This document shows positions 8,347-15,816 of a DNA stretch of 59,002 nucleotides, piece after piece. Source of the stretch: SOKG01 sp964502665 (GTDB lineage: Bacteria > Chloroflexota > Dehalococcoidia > SZUA-161). How positions within the stretch are numbered: position 1 is the stretch's first letter; each line of letters starts with the position of its first letter. The notes below the pieces were generated by a model. That model ran no database searches and was not told the DNA's origin. It was given only the letters and a program-made list of their open reading frames with translations. A program made the translations under genes and the position numbers. The DNA is taken from positions 1 to 59,002 of the forward strand of contig CAZCXP010000001.1 of assembly GCA_964502665.1 (NCBI GenBank). The letters run 5' to 3'.

Positions 8347-9783
8347 CTAGATAAGCCGACTGCCGGGGAAAGCCCGCTTAATCTCAGAGATCAAATCATG
8401 GTCCAGGAACCCCTCTTTTCCATACTCCAGGATTTCTCGGACCCTTGCGCAGGCTTGGCTCAGCATGTCCGGCCTGCCCAGCCCTTCCCAAATGTCGAAG
8501 TTGCATCGCACACTCAAGCTGGGGTAGAAGAACTCGTCCCCAAGGTGATCGATCGTATGGTCCTCGGTGACGAAGTTTCCCCCAGGTCCGACGCGCTCGA
8601 TCACATTAAAGGCCATGGCATCTTCATTCACCTTGATACCTGAAAGTAGCCTGTGGATCATTCCTATGATCTCATCGTCTATTACAAATTGTTCATAGGA
8701 GATGGAATTAGCTGAGTCGAGTATTCCGGCCGCCAGGTGAATGTAGTCCGCCCCACTCATGGCCACTGTCAAACTGGAGACGGTCTTTTCAAATCCGGCC
8801 TGAATGTCAGGCCTTTTGGCCTCGGTGACCCCAGCAGAGGCGTAGATGGGCAGGTTGTAGAGTTTCGCTAATTGCACTGCGGAGGCGTTCATCATCGCCA
8901 TCTCTACCGAGCCCAGGGTGAAGTCCATTTTGCGCAGATCCATAGCGGTGGGTACAGCACCGTAGAGCACCTTGGCTCCAGGGGCGATTGCCTGAACGAG
9001 GGCTACACCCGCAAGGGCCTCAGCATGCATCTGGGAAAGGGTGCCCGCTAGGGATGCAGGTGAAGTGGCCCCGGCGATGGGCGCTGGGGCGCAGGTGACC
9101 GGGATGCCTCGGTTGGCGCAGAAACGGAGAATCTCTAGAGTGTTGGCTTCTATTGTGAGGGGGCTTACAGGGTTGGTGATAACCGAAACGAACGGTTTCT
9201 CCTGGAGTTTGTCTTCTCCCCCGGCGATGATGCTCGCCAGTTTCCACATCTGCTCGGCACCGTGGAGATCGGTGCAGCCTCCCATTACGTGCTTCGTGGT
9301 GTGGTTCAGCGCGTAGTAGAAATCGAGTAAGTGGTAGTTTACGGGTTTGATATCGTGCGCCTGACAGGCGATGATGTAGAAACGAACGTTGTCCAGGTAA
9401 TGCACCAGAGTGGCCGTGTTAGCCACATCCATCAGCTTGGTGAGGCGGTAGCCCCCTGTTACCATATCGAGAATGCGAAATACTCTTCCTCCGTTGCCAA
9501 AATAGACATTGCCCTCTCCTAAATGCAGGTCATTCCTGCCATCTCTGGAATACAAAACGAAGCTCGAGGGGGCACGACCTAGAACTTCATCCAGCCAGTC
9601 GCCTTCGAAGCGTATTCTTTGATCATCGAAATCGACTTGTGCGCCTGCCTCCTTTAGCCTGTCGAGAAAGGTACTGTCAAGGATTCTGATCCCTACGCGT
9701 TCGAGAATCCGCCGCGCCGTTCGGTCGATCTGCTCCAGGTCTTCTGGCGTAAGTAGTCTTAAGAATGGCAAACCAATTCCCAC
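8347..9783 (-). CDS. Non-pyrrolysine MttB-family corrinoid methyltransferase, copy 2
   Basis: A 478-residue member of the trimethylamine methyltransferase (MttB, COG5598) family, which folds as a TIM barrel. Visible conserved regions are GNGGRVFRILD, VMGGCTDLHGAEQMWKLA, ITNPVSPL, VTCAPAPIAGATSPA and a C-terminal EDHTIDHLG. The frame has no in-frame amber codon, so this is the pyrrolysine-free branch. Characterised members demethylate quaternary amines such as glycine betaine, proline betaine or carnitine; which substrate is used here is not visible. The GTG start at 9783 follows GGGGAGGAATCAG. Its neighbours supply the corrinoid protein and the methyl-tetrahydrofolate partner. Confidence 0.9.
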   Translation of the reverse strand: MGIGLPFLRLLTPEDLEQIDRTARRILERVGIRILDSTFLDRLKEAGAQVDFDDQRIRFEGDWLDEVLGRAPSSFVLYSRDGRNDLHLGEGNVYFGNGGRVFRILDMVTGGYRLTKLMDVANTATLVHYLDNVRFYIIACQAHDIKPVNYHLLDFYYALNHTTKHVMGGCTDLHGAEQMWKLASIIAGGEDKLQEKPFVSVITNPVSPLTIEANTLEILRFCANRGIPVTCAPAPIAGATSPASLAGTLSQMHAEALAGVALVQAIAPGAKVLYGAVPTAMDLRKMDFTLGSVEMAMMNASAVQLAKLYNLPIYASAGVTEAKRPDIQAGFEKTVSSLTVAMSGADYIHLAAGILDSANSISYEQFVIDDEIIGMIHRLLSGIKVNEDAMAFNVIERVGPGGNFVTEDHTIDHLGDEFFYPSLSVRCNFDIWEGLGRPDMLSQACARVREILEYGKEGFLDHDLISEIKRAFPGSRLI

Positions 9784-9795
9784 CTGATTCCTCCC

Positions 9796-11244
9796 CTACC
9801 GTCTTCGCAGGATTCGATCGATGCCTTTGAGTACGTCATCGGTTTTTGACTCCACCACATGTTCTGCGAGAATCCTCTTAGCCTCGCTATTGCACCGTGT
9901 ATAGATGTCGGTAGCTCCCGCCTCTGTCCACAGGTCGTAACGCGAGCGGTCCAGAAGCCTGGGCAGGAATTGGGCCTGCATGAAATTCTCAAAGGTGTGA
10001 TCATCCATGAGGAAGATGGAGCCGGGGCCGCCGTTGGCAACCCTCTCTATCGCGTCCAATGCCAGGGTTTCCTCGTTGACAGGGATACCCTCGATAAAGA
10101 ATCGGCTCATAGCCACCAGTTCGTTAGCCATGGTCACCATCTCAAGCGAAGAGGTATTACCATATTCCAAAAAACCCACATCGTGGATCAAATTCGAGCG
10201 GGAAAGCAGCGCTGTGACGATGGAGAACATTGCCTCAGCTCCTGCCTGGGCATCCATGACTTTGGCATCTGAAGCTCCAGCATAGGCCCAGATGGGCAGG
10301 CCGTAGATTTCATCTCGCATATCGGCAAGAGCTGCCTGGGTGAGACTCCATTCGGGGGCGCCATACGAGACCACAGTGGACTTCATATCCAAAACGCTGA
10401 CGTTGGGGCCGAACAGGAAAGGCGACCCTTCGGCAACCAACTGATGGACTACCAGCCCTACCAGGTTCTCAGCGATTCCCAAAGCCATGGCTCCAGCAAG
10501 TGTTACCGGAGCTCCGCCTCCAGCATTGGATCCCGAGGGCAAACAGATCGGTATCCTCTTTTCCGCGCAGAAAATAAGTTTCTCCATAACATTTACCGGA
10601 AAGCGCAGCGGGCTGATGGCTTCAGAATAATTGAGCAGGAATGGCCTCTGCCGAAGCTTTTTTTCGCCTCCTGCCACCAGGCAGGCGATTTCATAGATCC
10701 TGGCAATGTCTCTACCACTGTCTGCTATGAACACGATCGGCTTATTTGTGTTCTTGACCATCTCAGCGAAGACGAAGACATAGATGTCCTCGATGGGAGC
10801 ATCTTCAGGATTGGCCATGGACATGTTGAAAGCTATGTTGCCCAGTCCGTCTACTAGCTTGGCGAAGTTCGCGACGTCTCTCAAGCCGGTTCGCCGACGT
10901 TGACCGGTTTCCAAATCCAGGGTGAAGGTAGCGTCCGATCCGGTACCGTAGAAAGAATTACCGTCAACAAGAGGCATCGTTTTGTTGCCTTGCTGGTCGT
11001 ATAGGTCGATCTGCTTCGGAGCCGAGCTTAGTGCCTTTTCGACGAGGTGAGAAGGTAGCCTGACCCGGTCGCCGTTTGAAACCCTGCATCCAGCGTCCAC
11101 CAGCAGCTCCAAAGCTCGTGGATGCTCCATCTTGAATCCCGTCCTCTCAAGCATTTCCAAGGCTGCAGTGTGAATTGCCGACGCCTGTTCGCGGTTCAAC
11201 ACTTTGAGGCGGGGTTGGAATGTGGGTATTTCAATTCGTTTCAC
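9796..11244 (-). CDS. Non-pyrrolysine MttB-family corrinoid methyltransferase, copy 1
   Basis: A 482-residue MttB-family protein that aligns throughout with the following gene: FYGTGSDATFTLDLETG, a later LNYSEAISPLRFP, then PSGSNAGGGAPVTLAGAMA and DDHTFENFMQ. No internal stop is present, so pyrrolysine is not used. It starts at GTG 11244, with GGAGAGCACC in front, 27 bp after the corrinoid protein gene. The two MttB copies have diverged clearly, so they may handle two methylated substrates or act as a pair. It transfers a methyl group from substrate to the Co(I) corrinoid protein. Confidence 0.9.
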   Translation of the reverse strand: MKRIEIPTFQPRLKVLNREQASAIHTAALEMLERTGFKMEHPRALELLVDAGCRVSNGDRVRLPSHLVEKALSSAPKQIDLYDQQGNKTMPLVDGNSFYGTGSDATFTLDLETGQRRRTGLRDVANFAKLVDGLGNIAFNMSMANPEDAPIEDIYVFVFAEMVKNTNKPIVFIADSGRDIARIYEIACLVAGGEKKLRQRPFLLNYSEAISPLRFPVNVMEKLIFCAEKRIPICLPSGSNAGGGAPVTLAGAMALGIAENLVGLVVHQLVAEGSPFLFGPNVSVLDMKSTVVSYGAPEWSLTQAALADMRDEIYGLPIWAYAGASDAKVMDAQAGAEAMFSIVTALLSRSNLIHDVGFLEYGNTSSLEMVTMANELVAMSRFFIEGIPVNEETLALDAIERVANGGPGSIFLMDDHTFENFMQAQFLPRLLDRSRYDLWTEAGATDIYTRCNSEAKRILAEHVVESKTDDVLKGIDRILRRR

Positions 11245-11271
11245 GGTGCTCTCCAGCTTGGGGGAAATCCC

Positions 11272-11910
11272 TCAGGAAATGCCCAGTAACTTCTTGGCTT
11301 CAGTTACCGCAGAGCCGGCATCGGCTGCGTAGCAGTCTGCCTTGATCTCTTGGGCGTACTTTGCTGTGACTGGCGCTCCACCGATCATCACCTTGACTCT
11401 ATCTCTGATGCCAGCTTCTTCGAGAGCCTCGATGGTCCGGGGCATGGATGGCATGGTGGTGGAGAGCAGCGCCGACATGGCTACAATGTCTGGTTCCACT
11501 TCCTGCGCCTTCTGGACAAACTTCTCTGGAGGGACGTCTACCCCCAGGTCGGTAACCGTGAAGCCTGCGCCTTCCATCATCATGGAGACCAGGTTCTTAC
11601 CGATGTCGTGCAGATCGCCCTTGACAGTCCCGATTAGCACCTTTCCTTTGGTGGTGACATCGGCCTCCTTGAGCATTGGTTCCAGCAGTTTCATGCACTC
11701 CTGCATAGCCTTGGCTGAGCGCAACATCTGGGGGACGAATATGATCCCTTTCGAGAATCTGTCGCCTACCACGTCCATGGCGGCAATGAGGCCTTCATCA
11801 ATAATGACCTGAACATTGATGCCAGAGTCGATGGCTTTCTGTGTCTCCGGCACAGCTTTGTTTATGTCTCCCTTGATTATGGCTTCACCTAATACCTTAA
11901 ACCCGCTCAT
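11272..11910 (-). CDS. Corrinoid (B12-binding) methyltransferase protein, MttC/MtbC type
   Basis: A protein of about 212 residues with a helical cap domain (MSGFKVLGEAIIKGDINKAV through the helices around QMLRSAKAMQE) followed by a Rossmann B12-binding domain. The cobalamin signature DLHDIGKN supplies the lower axial histidine, and GGAPV and AADAGSAV lie further on. It carries methyl groups between the MttB enzymes and the methyl-tetrahydrofolate transferase. The ATG at 11910 is favoured because the AAGGGGG site is correctly spaced from it. An earlier in-frame ATG at 11916 abuts the site, and one at 11940 has none. Confidence 0.92.
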   Translation of the reverse strand: MSGFKVLGEAIIKGDINKAVPETQKAIDSGINVQVIIDEGLIAAMDVVGDRFSKGIIFVPQMLRSAKAMQECMKLLEPMLKEADVTTKGKVLIGTVKGDLHDIGKNLVSMMMEGAGFTVTDLGVDVPPEKFVQKAQEVEPDIVAMSALLSTTMPSMPRTIEALEEAGIRDRVKVMIGGAPVTAKYAQEIKADCYAADAGSAVTEAKKLLGIS

Positions 11911-11958
11911 TTGCATCCCCCTTGAAATCGTTAAGCGCAAAATGGAAAAGCAAGAGTG

Positions 11959-12756
11959 TCATCCGACGATACCGCCGCTCTGGTAGGCGTCGATGAACCT
12001 CTGGCAGTATTCATCCCTGCCGAGAAGCATCTCAGTTGAAAGAAGGGTTGCCATGAGTTGTTTGTCGGTTGGGTCCAGAATGGCCGCGGATAGGCCGTAG
12101 GATATGGCAAGGGCTAAGAAACTGCGGTTGATCAGGCGCCGCAGCGGAAGGCCGAAGGAGACATTGGAGAGGCCACAAATGGTGTTCACGCCCGGAAAAT
12201 CTCCCATTATCCTATTGATGGCTCCTAGAGCGGCGATCCCCATGCCGGTATCTACAGAGACCGGCTGAATCAGCGGGTCCACGTATATCTTCTCAAGCGG
12301 TATCCCTTCGTCCGTGAGCTTCTTGATGAGCTCCGACCCCACCTCGACCCTTCCCTCTACCGTGGTAGGCATAGATGTTTGCGCCATGCAAAGGGCGACC
12401 ACACTACAAGGCTGTGAAGTGATTACTGGAAGAAGCAATTGAAACCGGTCTGCCTCCAGTGAAATGGAGTTGACCATCGCTTCCCCTTTATGGCGTTTCA
12501 CAGCTTCGGAAAGGGCCTTGGGGTTGGGGCTGTCTAGAGACAAAGGCAAATCTACTTCACTTTGCACAGTATCGACCAGCCAGCACAGGCAGTCGACCTC
12601 GTGGGCCAGAAACGTTCCCGCGTTCACATCAATGTAGTCGGCTCCAGCCTCAGCTTGCTCTCGAGCCACCTTGGAAATGAACGCGGTATCGCGTTTCTCC
12701 ACAGCTTCTTCGATCCTCTTTCGGCTGGTGTTGATCTTCTCTCCTATGATGACCAC
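11959..12756 (-). CDS. Methyl-tetrahydrofolate:corrinoid protein methyltransferase (MtgA/AcsE/MtrH-like)
   Basis: A 265-residue pterin-binding TIM barrel. The start VIIGEKINTSRK, then YIDVNAGTFLAHE, LPLSLDSPNPKAL, NSISLEADR, IYVDPLIQPVSVDTG and CGLSNVSFGLP are diagnostic of the methyl-tetrahydrofolate methyltransferase family. In glycine-betaine type systems this enzyme moves the methyl group from the corrinoid protein to tetrahydrofolate. The first gene of the operon, it starts at GTG 12756 behind AAGGGGAATA. Demethylation of a methylated amine would thus feed the Wood-Ljungdahl folate branch; this is inference from the family set. Confidence 0.9.
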   Translation of the reverse strand: MVIIGEKINTSRKRIEEAVEKRDTAFISKVAREQAEAGADYIDVNAGTFLAHEVDCLCWLVDTVQSEVDLPLSLDSPNPKALSEAVKRHKGEAMVNSISLEADRFQLLLPVITSQPCSVVALCMAQTSMPTTVEGRVEVGSELIKKLTDEGIPLEKIYVDPLIQPVSVDTGMGIAALGAINRIMGDFPGVNTICGLSNVSFGLPLRRLINRSFLALAISYGLSAAILDPTDKQLMATLLSTEMLLGRDEYCQRFIDAYQSGGIVG

Positions 12757-12895
12757 TATTCCCCTTATTTGAAGCTTGGGCAGGGCTTTCCCTATTAACC
12801 GACCGCGCCGCTATCTTAAAGCTTTCGCCTACCTGCGTCAATGCCGCTGATTCGGCCCAAAATCAGCGATTATCTCCAGAAATCTGGGGTTTGGG

Positions 12896-12983
12896 TGTCA
12901 TTGCGAGCAAGGCGAAGCAATCTCACCACAAATAGATTCAAGATTGCTTCGTCCCCCGATGAATCGGGGTCCTCGCAATGACA
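12896..12983. repeat. Palindromic intergenic repeat (TGTCATTGCGAG family)
   Basis: The outer arms TGTCATTGCGAG (12896-12907) and CTCGCAATGACA (12972-12983) are exact reverse complements. Inner arms GAAGCAATCT (12914-12923) and AGATTGCTTC (12941-12950) also pair. A small inner hairpin CCCCGATGAATCGGGG lies between. Elements of this kind are common mobile palindromic repeats in anaerobic bacteria. It sits between the divergent MtgA-like and MetH-activation-domain genes and could alter mRNA structure or termination there. Confidence 0.85.
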
Positions 12984-13199
12984 TAGGGATGTGGCAACGC
13001 CAACTTGGTTTTCAATCGCTATTCTTGGGATGCGAGGTTCCTAGTGACGTTTTTCTACCCACCTACCCTCATTATTGTGCCGGGGCTACCTCCGTGTAAA
13101 ACTGGAAATGAGATAACGGGTATGCTAAAATGCGACGGGTCAGATACCGCAGCATAGACACCTTCAATGTACCCTTATATACTCCGAGGTTGAAAGAAT

Positions 13200-13886
13200 G
13201 TGAAGAAACCAATGGTTGTTAGTGGCAGGATAGACGTTGACCTCGATAGAAGCAGCATATGTCGGAATTTGGGATATAAAGACGATGTCGAGCCGTCAGC
13301 TCGGATAGCATCGCTGCTCGACGAGCACATAGAAAGCGCTGGACACCTTACCGAACTGTCATACTCATATCTCATAAGCGATATCGGGAGGGTCGAGGGC
13401 TCCCGAGCTCTTGTTAAGGGCAGGGTTGTGTTTAAGAGCCAGGTCATAGCCCGGCTGTTGGAACGATGTGAGAAGGTCGCTGTGTTCATACTTACAATTG
13501 GCAGCCGCCTGGAGGAAACGGTTGGCAGGCTAGCCGAGGACGGCCTCATAGTCGAGGCGTATGTGCTGGACGCGATAGGATCAACCATCGCTGAGAGCCT
13601 GGCAGATGTTGTGCAGAGCAAGATAGGAGACTTAGCTCGTGCCCAGAGGCTTTGCATAAGCCGCCGCTTCAGCCCGGGCTACTGCGATTGGGACATAAGT
13701 CAGCAGAAGATGGTCTTCCGCGCTATGGATGGAGATTCTTCGGGGGTTTGTCTGAGTGATGAGTATATGATGGTCCCCCAGAAGTCAATATCGGGCATCA
13801 TAGGTATCGGACTGTGCGACCGCGGTGTGGAGAGTTATAATCCCTGCCAGACCTGCGACAAACGCAATTGTCCCGGGAGGAGGTAG
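13200..13886 (+). CDS. Stand-alone methionine synthase activation (SAM-binding) domain protein
   Basis: A 228-residue protein related to the C-terminal reactivation domain of cobalamin-dependent methionine synthase. The SAM-binding signature RxxxGY appears as RRFSPGYCDWDISQQKMVF, and the strand-helix region SDEYMMVPQKSISGIIGIG is also typical. It ends with a CxxCxxxxC cluster (CQTCDKRNCPG) that could bind metal. In MetH this domain methylates inactive Co(II) cobalamin using SAM and an electron. Here it is separate and divergent from the corrinoid operon, so it could serve a split methionine synthase or help the MttC-like protein. The GTG start at 13200 has a GAGG site. Confidence 0.8.
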   Translation: MKKPMVVSGRIDVDLDRSSICRNLGYKDDVEPSARIASLLDEHIESAGHLTELSYSYLISDIGRVEGSRALVKGRVVFKSQVIARLLERCEKVAVFILTIGSRLEETVGRLAEDGLIVEAYVLDAIGSTIAESLADVVQSKIGDLARAQRLCISRRFSPGYCDWDISQQKMVFRAMDGDSSGVCLSDEYMMVPQKSISGIIGIGLCDRGVESYNPCQTCDKRNCPGRR

Positions 13887-13891
13887 CAGTA

Positions 13892-14044
13892 ATATTATTC
13901 GAGGAGACTACCTTCGGCAGCTTCAAGCTTCCTGCCGAAAAGGTTGTGTATATACCTCACCAGACTGTGATGGGGACAATCGAGGTAGCCTTTCACGCAG
14001 AGTTGGATGCTGGCCCCGAGCTTTTCCGAGGGCCCGGGGCTTGA
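13892..14044 (+). other. Possible short coding remnant without a standard start codon
   Basis: Directly after the activation-domain gene, whose end contains an AGGAGG, an open frame runs to TGA 14042-14044. Its translation looks protein-like: segments such as FEETTFGSFKLPAEKVVYI and VMGTIEVAFHAELDAG. No ATG, GTG or TTG lies at a sensible distance from the site; the codon at the right spacing is ATA. It may be a decayed or frameshifted gene tail, or chance. The 3' end overlaps the end of the small minus-strand zinc protein. Confidence 0.25.
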
Positions 14045-14256
14045 TTAGATGTCGACAACGCTCGAGTTCTCTTGGAACGTAATCTTCCCTGATACCGCTT
14101 AACTACGCCGCTGGAGCCATTTGCCATCAATGTTCTCAAGTCATTCAGGCAATCTGTGCATATACTATGAGAAATCCCTTCCACACCCCGGTCGTTTTCC
14201 TCTCTCATATATCTATTGCACCAAGAGCAGACAATCTTAATGGTTCCATTGCTCAT
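13993..14256 (-). CDS. Small CxxC zinc-finger-like protein
   Basis: A protein of 87 residues starting at ATG 14256, behind AGGGGGAAAC. It has a CSWCNRYMREEN segment, then SHSICTDCLNDL: two CxxC knuckles spaced as in small zinc proteins whose text reads CSWCKK...SHGICPDC. Those modules often accompany or end signalling proteins. The C-terminal 40 residues are basic and low in structure. No function can be assigned beyond probable zinc binding. Confidence 0.55.
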   Translation of the reverse strand: MSNGTIKIVCSWCNRYMREENDRGVEGISHSICTDCLNDLRTLMANGSSGVVKRYQGRLRSKRTRALSTSNQAPGPRKSSGPASNSA

Positions 14257-14274
14257 GTTTCCCCCTATTTCCAT

Positions 14275-14602
14275 CTTTGACGGCTAGTGCTGTAAAAGAT
14301 GGCCGTGGTGCTAACTGTCCGCTATTCACCCACGCTTTGGTTACATGAAATGGACTGAACGACTAGACATGCCTTATCATGGCTTCAGCCAGGAACCGTT
14401 ATCTAAGTCCGTTTTTGGACAATTTGATTTGCGGACTATGGACTTTTAACATTTTCTGCAGCGTTTGTCAAGTCCCTATGACACATTTGACGACTCGTGA
14501 TTCCAACTTCTTGCTAACCTGATGCCTCTGCTCACAACGGTCTCTGTGACGAACTGCTAAGCGGTTAGAGTCTTTACTAAACGTGGGATGTGACTGCAGC
14601 TT
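14275..14602. other. Intergenic stretch without a recognisable gene
   Basis: This 328-bp gap lies between divergent small genes. It holds a short hairpin-like GTCCGTTTTTGGAC and AT-rich sequence. I see no convincing coding frame, although decayed upstream parts of the Fur-like gene may lie here. Confidence 0.4.
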
Positions 14603-14836
14603 ATGGCTAATGCAACATGTTGCAATTGGTCTCAGCATCTGGTAAAATGGTCTGCGAAAATGAAAGCACGTCACCACCATCCGGTGTGCCAAAAATGCGG
14701 CAAGGTTCAGGATATTAATTCTTCCGTGTTTCAACGTCTGCAGCATGAATTAATGGCCAGCTATGGTTTCGATGCCGGCCTGGAGCATATGGTGGTCTTC
14801 GGAATCTGTAAGGACTGTCGGGGTTGTTTTTTTTGA
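14603..14836 (+). pseudogene. Fur/PerR-family regulator, C-terminal half, probably frameshifted
   Basis: The frame contains ARHHHPVCQKCGKVQDIN and, later, GICKDCRG. This is the metal-binding dimerisation half of Fur-type repressors, with two CxxC zinc sites and the HHH motif. Upstream of the HHH the residues do not resemble Fur. The text VSASGKMVCENES in another frame looks more like the expected beta-strand before the histidines, which points to a frameshift near 14665. No winged-helix half is recognisable further upstream. Family proteins repress iron or peroxide genes; this copy is likely inactive. An unusual short functional protein cannot be excluded. Confidence 0.5.
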
Positions 14837-15023
14837 TCCTGTATGCAAAGAGTTGCGATTGCAGTCAACTGCGACCGGGCTTTGGGATAAGAAATGAGAA
14901 TAGGTGTAATGGCAAGGGGAGTACGCAACAAGGGCATGCTCACGGCAAAGCTTGCGAAGACTGCCGAGCCGGAGCCTCTGTAAATGGTTAACCCTTTGCA
15001 GGCATCAAAAGAGAGGGGGAAAA

Positions 15024-15770
15024 GTGATTCTGGAGAATCAAGCGCTACACAATCCCAACAATCCCAGACATGAAATCGAAGAAGCCATAGCCACGGGGGA
15101 TTTACCAAGACTATTGACGATGAGCGGGCTATTGCACGGTCATTTTTGCCCCTTTCTGGCTATCGGAGTCAAGGCATCTGTTCGGGCGCTGAAGGAACTG
15201 GGCGCCAGCTCCACCGGCATGGAGGAAGTGATCGCTATCGTAGAAACCAATAGCTGCTTCAGCGACGGTGTCCAATTCGTCACTGGCTGTAGCTTTGGGA
15301 ACAATGCACTTATCTATAGAGATTTTGGTAAAACGGCATTCACATTAGCTAAGAGGACTGGAGAGGCGCTGAGGGTAACAGTCAAAGCCGATAGCCGCTT
15401 CTTAGAGGAGCATGAGCCCCAGGCTGCTGAGTTGTTCCAGAAAGTGGTGGTTGAACGCCGGGGCACCGAGGCCGAGCGGAGAAGCTTAGGCCAACTGTGG
15501 AGGCAGGCGTCTTTCAAAATGCTGGCTGTCCCCGACGATGAGCTTTTCGATGTCAATCGCGTTACAGCAAAGGTTCCCGCCTACTCTCGAATCTTTGCCA
15601 GTGTAAAGTGCTCACTATGTGGTGAGTCAGTCATGGAACCCCGCGCCAGGATAAGGGATGGTAAGCCCGTGTGTATCCCATGCTCGGGGCGGGAATACTA
15701 TCAGCTTACCGGCGATGGAATGTCTGTGATCAAAAATATGGGCTCGGCTGAGGAGAAACGCGCTGACTAA
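15024..15770 (+). CDS. FmdE-family protein with C-terminal zinc ribbon
   Basis: A protein of about 248 residues from GTG 15024, placed after GAGAGGGGGAAAA. The FmdE signature LLHGHFCPFLAIGVKA is followed by VETNSCFSDGVQFVTGCSFG. This conserved Cys/His set is seen in formylmethanofuran dehydrogenase subunit E relatives. The C-terminus has a CSLCGE...CIPCSG ribbon. In bacteria without methanofuran, FmdE proteins occur beside molybdenum, tungsten or other metal-handling genes, and their exact role is unsettled. Here it leads a plus-strand operon with a peptide/nickel-type ABC importer. Confidence 0.85.
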   Translation: MILENQALHNPNNPRHEIEEAIATGDLPRLLTMSGLLHGHFCPFLAIGVKASVRALKELGASSTGMEEVIAIVETNSCFSDGVQFVTGCSFGNNALIYRDFGKTAFTLAKRTGEALRVTVKADSRFLEEHEPQAAELFQKVVVERRGTEAERRSLGQLWRQASFKMLAVPDDELFDVNRVTAKVPAYSRIFASVKCSLCGESVMEPRARIRDGKPVCIPCSGREYYQLTGDGMSVIKNMGSAEEKRAD

Positions 15771-15816
15771 AGCTGCCTGTTCTGGATGCAATAACCATGT
15801 GAGGGAGGTGCCGATA

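Noticed and set aside
8347..11244. Pyrrolysine use in the MttB-type genes
   Set aside because: Both frames are continuous and of normal full length, with no in-frame amber codon; they belong to the pyrrolysine-free branch.
12757..13199. Cobalamin riboswitch upstream of the corrinoid operon
   Set aside because: A GGGAA-like stretch is present but I could not find the B12 box or the usual core elements; the region is better explained by the palindromic repeat.
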